DNA from: Diplonema papillatum
Taxonomy: Eukaryota > Euglenozoa > Diplonemea > Diplonemida > Diplonemidae
Assembly: GCA_030068145.1 (NCBI GenBank)
Contig: JAPJBO010000513.1
Span: 1-64,000, forward strand
DNA: 64,000 nt
Direction: 5' to 3'
Under the pieces are notes generated by a model. It was not told the DNA's origin, did no database searches, and saw only the letters and a list, made by a program, of their open reading frames with translations. Made by a program: the position numbers and the translations under genes. Position 1 is the stretch's first letter; each line of letters opens with the position of its first letter. Shown piece by piece: positions 54,209-64,000 of the stretch.

Positions 54209-54833
54209 ACTGTCGCCGATGCGTTCTGCGAGCGCCGGCGGACGTCCGTGACGGGCGAACCGTTCACCGACGGGTTCAAGCGCAGATTCCTGCGCCCGTC
54301 TGTCGAGCGCTACGTGTCGGTTGTCTTCTGGTTCGTGTTCGTCGCCTTTTTTCAGAAGCCGGACCTGCCGCACTGCAGCGCCGCGCTCTCTCGCGAGACA
54401 GCGGCCCAGTTCGCCATGCTGTGGGAGATGTTCCATGCTGACGGGGAGCCGTTTTCGCCGTCGAAGCGGTCTGCTCGGCAGTTTCTGGAGCTCTACGACG
54501 TGGCCGTGGCGCAGGTGGTCACCCTCGCACACGTCGAAGCCTTCAAAGGCAATGCGGTGATGTTCTCAGCTTCGTGGGCCAACCGCGTCTACCTGCTGGT
54601 GCTGCACCTGATGACCGGCGTCCGCCACGTCGAATCGACCATGGCGGCGGTCCGGCACCACCACTTCGCCAACACCAGAGCTTCGCTGCGAGCCGCCGCC
54701 GACGCCCCGGCGCCCAACGCCGAGCCGAACCTCGAATCCAGCTTCCTCTCCACGCCGTCCCACCTGCCCGCCGCCCTGCCTTCGAATAGCGACATTGTCT
54801 CCTGCCTGCCTCCTCAAGTCGCGTACGAAGTAG
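54209..54833 (+). CDS. Unknown protein, internal exon
   Basis: Follows a strong acceptor (polypyrimidine, TTTTTTGCAG). Reads TVADAFCERRRTSVTGEPF, a hydrophobic stretch YVSVVFWFVFVAFFQK that may be membrane-spanning or buried, SRETAAQFAMLWEMFHADG, ASWANRVYLLVLHLMTGV, then an Ala/Pro-rich linker and SNSDIVSCLPPQVAYEV. Ends with one base of a Gly codon at donor GTATGG; the exon at 56122 supplies the other two (YEV-G-AYLPQG). No known domain recognised. Codon use (G/C third base) matches the mutase and transporter. Confidence 0.75.
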
Positions 54834-54997
54834 GTATGGCAACTCCTCTTTGCACGTGGATAAAGGCGTTCGGCCACACCCTCATCCAAACTAGAATCTT
54901 ACTACTACTCCGTCTTGCTGTCGACAATATCACAAAACGCGTTGTTGCGCGCCAATGTGAGACGTGGGGGTCCAATAATACACCCCTCACCCGGCGA

Positions 54998-55570
54998 GAT
55001 CTTGTGTTGAGCACATACCCATTCCAAGCACGTTCTCGCAATCACCCGGTGAGATCTTGTGTTGAGCACATACCCATTCCAAGCACGTTCTCGCAATCAC
55101 CCGGTGAGATCTTGTGTTGAGCACATACCCATTCCAAGCACGTTCTCGCAATCACCCGGTGAGATCTTGTGTTGAGCACATACCCATTCCAAGCACGTTC
55201 TCGCAATCACCCGGTGAGATCTTGTGTTGAGCACATACCCATTCCAAGCACGTTCTCGCAATCACCCGGTGAGATCTTGTGTTGAGCACATACCCATTCC
55301 AAGCACGTTCTCGCAATCACCCGGTGAGATCTTGTGTTGAGCACATACCCATTCCAAGCACGTTCTCGCAATCACCCGGTGAGATCTTGTGTTGAGCACA
55401 TACCCATTCCAAGCACGTTCTCGCAATCACCCGGTGAGATCTTGTGTTGAGCACATACCCATTCCAAGCACGTTCTCGCAATCACCCGGTAAGATCTTGT
55501 GTTGAGCACATACCCATTCCAAGCACGTTCTCGCAATCACCCGGTGAGATCTTGTGTTGAGCACACCCCC
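54998..55570. repeat. 55-bp minisatellite, ~10 units
   Basis: The unit is GAGATCTTGTGTTGAGCACA, TACCCATTCCAAGCACG, TTCTCGCAATCACCCGGT. The same block occurs once at 55925-55970 joined to family A, which looks like the source of the array. Confidence 0.97.
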
Positions 55571-55739
55571 CGGCTGTGCGCACAAATAGAGCCACGACAC
55601 TTTTTACAGATTGCCACCGTAAAAAGAAGACATGTCAGTGCTGCCTAGTGAGTCGCAGTCACAATCAGGGCGAGGGCCCTGAGTTTTTAACTGATTGCTC
55701 AGACACGGTTGTAGGGGCCTCCTCCCGTGACGAATTCGC

Positions 55740-56108
55740 CTGTGCTCTGGTAGCACGGGTGGTCCTGGCTGTGACAAGCTACGAACGGCCGCCTGACAAA
55801 CCAGACTCACACCGCTGTCCTGTCTGCAGACACTCAAGTTCCGCGCTGATGATGGTCTGCCTTATGTGTCCGTGGCTTCAAGGACCGAAACACGGCGCAG
55901 ACGGGACCAGTGCGGTGTTGAACACATATCCATTCCAAGCACGTTCTTGCAATCACCCGGTGAGATCTTGGTGTCGGTCATGTACTGCACAAGTACACAA
56001 ACGGTGCCGAACATATATACGCATTTGCTTTAAAACAACACATTTCGACGAAGGTTACCCGGAGACTCTAGAAATCCCGGTACTCTCGAGCGAACCTTAA
56101 CTCTAAAA
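55740..56108 (+). repeat. Composite dispersed repeat with family A end
   Basis: 55740-55965 matches 23820-24000, 5520-5615 and, inverted, 35690-35790. 55965-56107 is a family A copy ending 13 bp before the exon. The two appear to be one longer repeat unit of which other loci carry parts. Confidence 0.75.
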
Positions 56109-56121
56109 CCCCATGTTTCAG

Positions 56122-58106
56122 GTGCTTATCTGCCGCAAGGCTCGATCATCGACGGCAAGCGCGCCACCGACGTCGTGATCGACACGATGCAGAAGAACTG
56201 CAACTTCGACATCCGGCGCGAGCGCTTCAAGTTCGGCGCGTTTCCGATCGACATCAACGTCGGCCTCTTCGAAGCGGAGTTCAGCATCTTCAACACCCGC
56301 GTCCTCGACTACAGCTACGCCATCGCCCATCGCTCGAAGGCCCACAGCAACGATGACACCACCCGTGCGCGCCCCAGCAGGGGAGAAGAATGCCCCGAAT
56401 TCGAGGAGGAAGACGCGGAGCCCGCGGCGCCGACTCCTACCCGGCAACCGTTCAACCGCCTGCTCAACAAGCAGCTGCGCGTGCAGACCGCGCTTCTGCG
56501 CGACGAGCCGACCGCGGTCCGAGCGCTGCGGCGGCACCCCCTCCGAGAAGACTTGATGCCAGCCTCAAACGTACACGAGAGGCAAGGAGCGCCTGGGCAC
56601 GGAACTAAGATTTTCCAACCCGCCTCCTCCCCCTCTCCGGCGGACCCGCGTTTGAAAGCCCCCGCGGCGCACGCGCCGCGCGGCCTTTTCCACCCTCAAG
56701 AAATTGCCGCGAGCCCGCGGAGATCCCCCAACCCGGGGGGTTCTGTTTCGACGGTTCCCCCGGTCGTTCCCGGCTCGAAGCAGGCCGGCCGGTCTGCGGC
56801 GGCCGCGGGGGGGCAGCCGGGGAGGAATCCCGGGGCGAAAGCCGGCGGCGCCGCGTGCCCGCTGCCGGCGGGGCGGTTTTACGAGACGGACGACGACGCG
56901 CGCCGGCACCGGGTGCTGGTGGAGAGGGCAGCGGTGATGGGGGGCGAGGTGAGCCCTCGGTTCGATCCTGTGGCGCTGGACATGGCGCGGGCTTCGTTCC
57001 GCGGGGCGCTGCGGCGGTACGATTTCGCCCGCGCGAACGCCGACGAAGCGGCGCATCATCACCAGCCGCCGCCGGAACCCGCCCGTGCGCAGGCTTGCTT
57101 CCAGCCGCGGCTGCTCGCGAGCTTGAAGCACTGGGGGCACGCCGCCGCCTCCCGCGCCGCTGCCGCTCCCTGCGTCGTCGCCACGGCCGCCCTCGCAGCC
57201 GCGTGCATCTCGTCTGCCCTGTACAAGCTCGTGTTCGACACCGCCGGCGACGTGCCGGAGTCGGAAAGGCTCAACGTCGCAGGCGCGCTCTCGCACGCCG
57301 GCTGCTGCCCGCCCCCCGCCGCCCGTCAGCCCCCCCCTGACGCATCCGTGTGCGAGCTCAGCTTTTCCACCGACGGCTTCGCGACCGCTGCCGCCGATGC
57401 GATCGTGTCGGCCGTGGCCTCTGGTCCCAGAGGAAGGCGCCCCACCACCCCCACGCCGCGTCTATCGTCGCAGATGGCTGCCGCCGCGTGCCACGTTCAA
57501 ACCGCCACCACCACTCCTACACCTACCACCGGAACGGTGGTGAGCTCGTCTGGAAAACGGGCGGGTAGGCCGCTGGCGCATGCGTCGCCGGTGGGGCAGA
57601 CGAAGTGCAAGCGGGGGGGCCACGGGGTTATCAGCGCGCCCGCGGTGTTCTACGAGGTGACGCCTGTCGTCGAGGGTGTGCTGGGGAAGCCGCGTGAGAT
57701 GCGGGTGCTGAAGAGGTGGCTGACACGGACGGTGCTGAGCGGGCATTCGGCGGAGAACGGTTCGGACCGGGCGAGGAAGATCATGGCGGGGCACTCGCTC
57801 GCCGACGCGAGGGTGCGGAGCATCATCGAGCGGGACCGGACGTCGTTCCTGCGGGCGCAGAACGCGCTGGAGCAGGACGCGGACCGGATCGACAAGGCGC
57901 TCGGGCAGGCGCACGCGGACTCCGCCCTCCGCTCCCGCTTCTGCGACGAACTCGCGCTCGAGAACTCGAAGAAGGGCAGCGCCAACTTCCGCAGCCACGA
58001 CGCGTTCGCGACCCCGAACCTCGTCCACGCGGCGGCCAGCACCGCGCGTGCCTTGGAGAGGGCCTTCTGCCGCATTGATCGGAAGTTCGCCTCCTCGAAG
58101 ACGTGA
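56122..58106 (+). CDS. Unknown protein, terminal exon
   Basis: About 660 codons to TGA 58104-58106. Begins GAYLPQGSIIDGKRATDVV, then a well-ordered part (CNFDIRRERFKFGAFPIDIN, FEAEFSIFNTRVLDYSYA). A long low-complexity region rich in Pro, Ala and Arg follows, then RFYETDDDARRHRVLVERAA, an Ala-rich hydrophobic segment (VVATAALAAACISSALYKLV), and a helical basic C-terminus (RSIIERDRTSFLRAQNALEQ). Positions 56546-56620 are a family E repeat in frame. No family recognised. Together with the 54209 exon the protein exceeds 860 residues. The last ~190 bp are the source of the tandem copies downstream. Confidence 0.75.
56546..56620 (+). repeat. Family E repeat inside coding exon
   Basis: GAAGACTTGATGCCAGCCTC, GAGAGGCAAGGAGCGCCTG, AACTAAGATTTTCC; exactly 75 bp and open in the frame of the host exon (EDLMPASNVHERQGAPG). 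Confidence 0.8.
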
Positions 58107-60900
58107 CGAGCAACTTGACCAGGTGCAACCGTCAAGGCTTCGTTGCCTCCGACACTGCATGAAGCACTCTACGTCATCTTGTCCTAACACAGTGGCCACT
58201 TGAACTTCAAGTTGAAGAATCTCTTAGAGAAGTCGTTTCGCTTGCCGTCACCATAGGGTCGCGGTGCTCTCGTTAGTACTTGCTTTCGGACCGGGCGAGG
58301 AAGATCATGGTGGGGCACTCGCTCGCCGACGCGAGGGTGCGGAGCATCATCGAGCGGGACCACGACGCGTTCGCGACCCCGAACCTCGTCCACGCGGCGG
58401 CCAGCACCGCGCGCGCCTTGGAGAGGGCCTTCTGCCGCATCGATCGGAAGTTCGCCTCCTCGAAGACGTGACGAGCAACTTGACCAGGTGCAACCGTCAA
58501 GGCTTCGTTGCCTACGACACTGCTTGAAGCACTCTACGTCATCTTGTCCATAGACAACGGTCCCCGGACTAGCACAGTGGCCACTTGAACTTCAAGTTGA
58601 AGAATCTCTTAGAGAAGTCGTTTCGCTTGCCGTCACCATAGGGTCGCGGTGCTCTCGTTAGTACTTGCTTTCGGACCGGGCGAGGAAGATCATGGCGGGG
58701 CACTCGCTCGCCGACGCGAGGGTGCGGAGCATCATCGAGCGGGACCACGACGCGTTCGCGACCCCGAACCTCGTCCACGCGGCGGCCAGCACCGCGCGCG
58801 CCTTGGAGAGGGCCTTCTGCCGCATCGATCGGAAGTTCGCCTCCTCGAAGACGTGACGAGCAACTTGACCAGGTGCAACCGTCAAGGCTTCGTTGCCTAC
58901 GACACTGCTTGAAGCACTCTACGTCATCTTGTCCATAGACAACGGTCCCCGGACTAGCACAGTGACCACTTGAACTTCAAGTTGAAGAATCTCTTAGAGA
59001 AGTCGTTTCGCTTGCCGTCACCATAGGGTCGCGGTGCTCTCGTTAGTACTTGCTTTCGGACCGGGCGAGGAAGGTCATGGCGGGGCACTCGCTCGCCGAC
59101 GCGAGGGTGCGGAGCATCATCGAGCGGGACCACGACGCGTTCGCGACCCCGAACCTCGTCCACGCGGCGGCCAGCACCGCGCGCGCCTTGGAGAGGGCCT
59201 TCTGCCGCATCGATCGGAAGTTCGCCTCCTCGAAGACGTGACGAGCAACTTGACCAGGTGCAACCGTCAAGGCTTCGTTGCCTCCGACACTGCATGAAGC
59301 ACTCTACGTCATCTTGTCCTAACACAGTGGCCACTTGAACTTCAAGTTGAAGAATCTCTTAGAGAAGTCGTTTCGCTTGCCGTCACCATAGGGTCGCGGT
59401 GCTCTCGTTAGTACTTGCTTTCGGACCGGGCGAGGAAGATCATGGTGGGGCACTCGCTCGCCGACGCGAGGGTGCGGAGCATCATCGAGCGGGACCACGA
59501 CGCGTTCGCGACCCCGAACCTCGTCCACGCGGCGGCCAGCACCGCGCGCGCCTTGGAGAGGGCCTTCTGCCGCATCGATCGGAAGTTCGCCTCCTCGAAG
59601 ACGTGACGAGCAACTTGACCAGGTGCAACCGTCAAGGCTTCGTTGCCTACGACACTGCTTGAAGCACTCTACGTCATCTTGTCCATAGACAACGGTCCCC
59701 GGACTAGCACAGTGACCACTTGAACTTCAAGTTGAAGAATCTCTTAGAGAAGTCGTTTCGCTTGCCGTCACCATAGGGTCGCGGTGCTCTCGTTAGTACT
59801 TGCTTTCGGACCGGGCGAGGAAGGTCATGGCGGGGCACTCGCTCGCCGACGCGAGGGTGCGGAGCATCATCGAGCGGGACCACGACGCGTTCGCGACCCC
59901 GAACCTCGTCCACGCGGCGGCCAGCACCGCGCGCGCCTTGGAGAGGGCCTTCTGCCGCATCGATCGGAAGTTCGCCTCCTCGAAGACGTGACGAGCAACT
60001 TGACCAGGTGCAACCGTCAAGGCTTCGTTGCCTCCGACACTGCATGAAGCACTCTACGTCATCTTGTCCTAACACAGTGGCCACTTGAACTTCAAGTTGA
60101 AGAATCTCTTAGAGAAGTCGTTTCGCTTGCCGTCACCATAGGGTCGCGGTGCTCTCGTTAGTACTTGCTTTCGGACCGGGCGAGGAAGATCATGGTGGGG
60201 CACTCGCTCGCCGACGCGAGGGTGCGGAGCATCATCGAGCGGGACCACGACGCGTTCGCGACCCCGAACCTCGTCCACGCGGCGGCCAGCACCGCGCGCG
60301 CCTTGGAGAGGGCCTTCTGCCGCATCGATCGGAAGTTCGCCTCCTCGAAGACGTGACGAGCAACTTGACCAGGTGCAACCGTCAAGGCTTCGTTGCCTAC
60401 GACACTGCTTGAAGCACTCTACGTCATCTTGTCCATAGACAACGGTCCCCGGACTAGCACAGTGGCCACTTGAACTTCAAGTTGAAGAATCTCTTAGAGA
60501 AGTCGTTTCGCTTGCCGTCACCATAGGGTCGCGGTGCTCTCGTTAGTACTTGCTTTCGGACCGGGCGAGGAAGATCATGGCGGGGCACTCGCTCGCCGAC
60601 GCGAGGGTGCGGAGCATCATCGAGCGGGACCACGACGCGTTCGCGACCCCGAACCTCGTCCACGCGGCGGCCAGCACCGCGCGCGCCTTGGAGAGGGCCT
60701 TCTGCCGCATCGATCGGAAGTTCGCCTCCTCGAAGACGTGACGAGCAACTTGACCAGGTGCAACCGTCAAGGCTTCGTTGCCTCCGACACTGCTTGAAGC
60801 ACTCTACGTCATCTTGTCCATAGACAACGGTCCCCGGACTAGCACAGTGGCCACTTGAACTTCAAGTTGAAGAGTCTCTTAGAGCAGTCGTCCTCTTCCC
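58107..60900 (+). repeat. Seven tandem copies of the gene's 3' end, 365/385-bp units
   Basis: Each unit contains ~190 bp of the exon's 3' end with the same internal deletion of about 160 bp (57837-57996), the stop TGA, and ~170 bp of downstream sequence. Spacing is 385, 385, 365, 385, 365, 385 bp. The 20-bp difference is the block around CATAGACAACGGTCCCCGG. All copies keep a 63-codon frame starting MLSDRARKIM and ending KFASSKT, with only a few substitutions (Ala/Val at GHS, Ile/Val). Each frame is preceded by CTCTCGTTAG, a possible acceptor. Confidence 0.95.
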
Positions 60901-61769
60901 GCCCATCGCTTGCCGTCATCTTAGGGTCGCGGTGCTCTCGTTAGTCCTTGCTTTTTGAGCTTTTTTATGTCGCTATCTCACATTTTGCACGTCCCCGTTC
61001 ACATTGGCCAGACTGGGCAGCTTACCTTCTCTTTCCAGACAAGGGGAAGCTGGGCTAGACATCTGCCGCCGCCAGTCTCCTCATTCATTCGTTGCTTTCG
61101 GAGAAAAGGCTGACTATGGTGCCGGAAACACTACTGCGCCGCCCGTGCAAAATTGTGGCGGGATACGCGTGTTCTGGCGGCGAACACGAGTGTCCATTGC
61201 GCGTCCTCCAAGGAGGGCAGTGCACGATACAATAGCAAAGGCATTTTGATGTCTACACAAAGCCCCGCTACGAATCGCAGCACTACAACACGCTGAGGTG
61301 AACCTCGCACGCCAAGAGTCTCCTCAGGTGTCGCGATGGACTTCAAACGCACTCAAATTAATCCAAGCGCACTATAACTTACCCAGAGCCCCGATTCTAG
61401 CCACAATGTATTGTGGGTAAATGTTGTGGCTATTCTGACCACATCGCGGGACAATCGCGGGCGGACAGTACTGCCCGGAAGGACCTGCGGTTCGAAAGAG
61501 TTTTCGGCACCTTGCATTGGCATTCGACGTGGGCTTCGACTTGCAGTTTCTTGCGCCTATTCCGCCCTGGTCAGAAGGCCCCCTTACGAAGCGTTTTTGG
61601 GGGTTCGACGGGGGGCATCTGTGGGGCTGGTGAGGAACCCATGTGCCCGTGATGGGAAGGGTTCCATCGACCGCAAAATGGTGCGGTCCCGCATCTCCCC
61701 GGCTAACATAGCATGTGGCCATGAAGCCATAAGAAAGTGTACTCCTATAGCCCTTACTTGCCATTTGAC
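60901..61769. other. No recognisable feature
   Basis: Transition from the exon-derived array to the satellite; short overlapping frames on both strands only. Confidence 0.5.
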
Positions 61770-64000
61770 AACGGTCACCCGGAGACCCTAGCATCCCGGA
61801 ATCTCAAGCGAACTTTAACTCTGAAAACCAATTAGGCCTACCTGCCGATCTCCACAGAAATCGGCGAAAGCTGGGGGGGGGGGCGGAAGGCGCTCTGGGA
61901 CGAGCAGCCGAGCGAACGCATCTCCCCGGCTAACATAGCATGTGGGCATGGCCAGCCAGAATGAAAGTGTACACCTATAGCCCCTGCTAACCATTTGACC
62001 CGGAGACCCGAGCATCCCGGAATCTCAAGCGAACTTTAACTCTGAAAACCAATTAGGCCTACCTGCCGATCTCCACAGAAATCGGCGAAAGCTGGGGGAG
62101 GGGCGGAAGGCGCTCTGGGACGAGCAGCCGAGCGAACGCATCTCCCCGGCTAACATAGCATGTGGGCATGGCCAGCCAGAATGAAAGTGTACACCTATAG
62201 CCCCTGCTAACCATTTGACCCGGAGACCCTAGCACCCCGGAATCTCAAGCGAACTTTAACTCTGAAAACCAATTAGGCCTACCTGCCGATCTCCACAGAA
62301 ATCGGCGAAAGCTGGGGGGGGGGGCGGAAGGCGCTCTGGGACGAGCAGCCGAGCGAACGCATCTCCCCGGCTAACATAGCATGTGGGCATGGCCAGCCAG
62401 AATGAAAGTGTACACCTATAGCCCCTGCTAACCATTTGACCCGGAGACCCGAGCATCCCGGAATCTCAAGCGAACTTTAACTCTGAAAACCAATTAGGCC
62501 TACCTGCCGATCTCCACAGAAATCGGCGAAAGCTGGGGGGGGGGGCGGAAGGCGCTCTGGGACGAGCAGCCGAGCGAACGCATCTCCCCGGCTAACATAG
62601 CATGTGGGCATGGCCAGCCATAATGAAAGTGTACACCTATAGCCCCTGCTTACCATTTGACCCGGAGACCCTAGCATCCCGGAATCTCAAGCGAACTTTA
62701 ACTCTGAAAACCAATTAGGCCTACCTGCCGATCTCCACAGAAATCGGCGAAAGCTGGGGGGGGGGGCGGAAGGCGCTCTGGGACGAGCAGCCGAGCGAAC
62801 GCATCTCCCCGGCTAACATAGCATGTGGGCATGGCCAGCCATAATGAAAGTGTACACCTATAGCCCCTGCTTACCATTTGACCCGGAGACCCTAGCATCC
62901 CGGAATCTCAAGCGAACTTTAACTCTGAAAACCAATTAGGCCTACCTGCCGATCTCCACAGAAAGCGGCGAAAGCTGGGGGGGGGGCGGAAGGCGCTCTG
63001 GGACGAGCAGCCGAGCGAACGCATCTCCCCGGCTAACATAGCATGTGGGCATGGCCAGCCACCATTTGACCCGGAGACCCTAGCATCCCGGAATCTCAAG
63101 CGAACTTTAACTCTGAAAACCAATTAGGCCTACCTGCCGATCTCCACAGAAATCGGCGAAAGCTGGGGGGGGGGGCGGAAGGCGCTCTGGGACGAGCAGC
63201 CGAGCGAACGCATCTCCCCGGCTAACATAGCATGTGGGCATGGCCAGCCAGAATGAAAGTGTACACCTATAGCCCCTGCTTACCATTTGACCCGGAGACC
63301 CTAGCATCCCGGAATCTCAAGCGAACTTTAACTCTGAAAACCAATTAGGCCTACCTGCCGATCTCCACAGAAATCGGCGAAAGCTGGGGGGGGGGGCGGA
63401 AGGCGCTCTGGGACGAGCAGCCGAGCGAACGCATCTCCCCGGCTAACATAGCATGTGGGCATGGCCAGCCAGAATGAAAGTGTACACCTATAGCCCCTGC
63501 TAACCATTTGACCCGGAGACCCGAGCATCCCGGAATCTCAAGCGAACTTTAACTCTGAAAACCAATTAGGCCTACCTGCCGATCTCCACAGAAATCGGCG
63601 AAAGCTGGGGGAGGGGCGGAAGGCGCTCTGGGACGAGCAGCCGAGCGAACGCATCTCCCCGGCTAACATAGCATGTGGGCATGGCCAGCCAGAATGAAAG
63701 TGTACACCTATAGCCCCTGCTAACCATTTGACCCGGAGACCCTAGCACCCCGGAATCTCAAGCGAACTTTAACTCTGAAAACCAATTAGGCCTACCTGCC
63801 GATCTCCACAGAAATCGGCGAAAGCTGGGGGGGGGGGCGGAAGGCGCTCTGGGACGAGCAGCCGAGCGAACGCATCTCCCCGGCTAACATAGCATGTGGG
63901 CATGGCCAGCCAGAATGAAAGTGTACACCTATAGCCCCTGCTAACCATTTGACCCGGAGACCCGAGCATCCCGGAATCTCAAGCGAACTTTAACTCTGAA
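61770..64000. repeat. 221-bp satellite, about ten units, continues past window
   Basis: Each unit contains a family A end (CCCGGAATCTCAAGCGAAC, TTTAACTCT), a hairpin GCCGAT-CTCCACAGA-ATCGGC, a G-run of variable length (G9-G13, sometimes interrupted by A), GGACGAGCAGCCGAGCG and GGCTAACATAGCATGTGG. One unit (about 62920-63106) has a 33-bp deletion. Short minus-strand frames repeat with the unit and are probably not genes. Confidence 0.97.

Larger units (their letters stand above)
54834..56121 (+). other. Intron of unknown gene
   Basis: 1,288 bp from GTATGG to TGTTTCAG|G; it contains the 55-bp minisatellite and a long composite repeat ending in family A. Confidence 0.75.

Noticed and set aside
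56565..58199. Minus-strand ORFs of 240-245 codons opposite the terminal exon
   Set aside because: Expected by base composition opposite a GC-rich exon; no motif, and the plus frame is supported by a splice join.
61815..63969. Repeated 66-codon minus-strand ORF in the satellite
   Set aside because: It repeats with the unit, spans a variable G-run that would shift the frame between copies, and has no start context or domain.

Overview
The window looks like nuclear DNA of a microbial eukaryote with a large, repeat-rich genome. Coding exons are very GC-rich and few. Introns have GT donors (GTATGC, GTTTGC, GTATGT, GTATGG) and, in the four best-supported cases, acceptors of the form AG|G. rRNA-like pieces match eukaryotic cytosolic LSU (28S) rRNA and not bacterial 23S. 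I cannot name the organism; AG|G acceptors and low gene density would fit an alveolate/dinoflagellate-like protist but do not prove it.

Genes. (1) A split UDP-galactopyranose mutase gene: exon 1 at 13068-14329 and exon 2 at 18495-18612, with a 4.2-kb intron filled by nested transposons. (2) A three-exon SLC35A-type nucleotide-sugar transporter (28030-28416, 29260-29385, 29937-30554). These two lie on the same strand about 9 kb apart and could together make and move UDP-galactofuranose. (3) An unrecognised gene with exons at 54209-54833 and 56122-58106, perhaps also 46505-47185. Its 3' end is repeated seven more times in tandem (about 58.2-60.9 kb). A small modular coding repeat lies at 3.0-4.3 kb.

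Mobile DNA. At least ten elements can be delimited by inverted repeats, several with target duplications confirmed by empty-site copies: two elements with ATAT duplications and long inverted repeats (1307-2067; 15029-18021, the latter with a 613-aa putative transposase); Harbinger-like TTA elements (6033-6244; 14838-18377); a hAT remnant (19993-20775); a pogo-like TA element (34369-35937); a 2.2-kb element with TTATA duplication (35969-38180); a composite at 6611-10557; and a family with direct terminal repeats (8282-9256; 40803-41485).

rRNA. Pieces of LSU rRNA from different domains are scattered and scrambled on both strands (about 4.8, 5.4, 6.0, 18.7, 28.6, 34.9 and 43.4 kb). One lies antisense in a transporter intron, one inside a pogo-like transposon, and one is fused to a fragment of the mutase exon. 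One piece carries a compensatory change in a universally conserved hairpin.

Repeats. There are long microsatellites (TAC)n and (CA)n, minisatellites with 34-, 44-, 51/70- and 55-bp units, a 365/385-bp exon-derived tandem array, a 221-bp satellite running off the right end, and several dispersed hairpin-bearing families. Much of the remaining sequence (11.1-12.2, 30.9-33.0, 39.5-40.8, 44.2-45.1, 60.9-61.8 kb) holds nothing I can identify.
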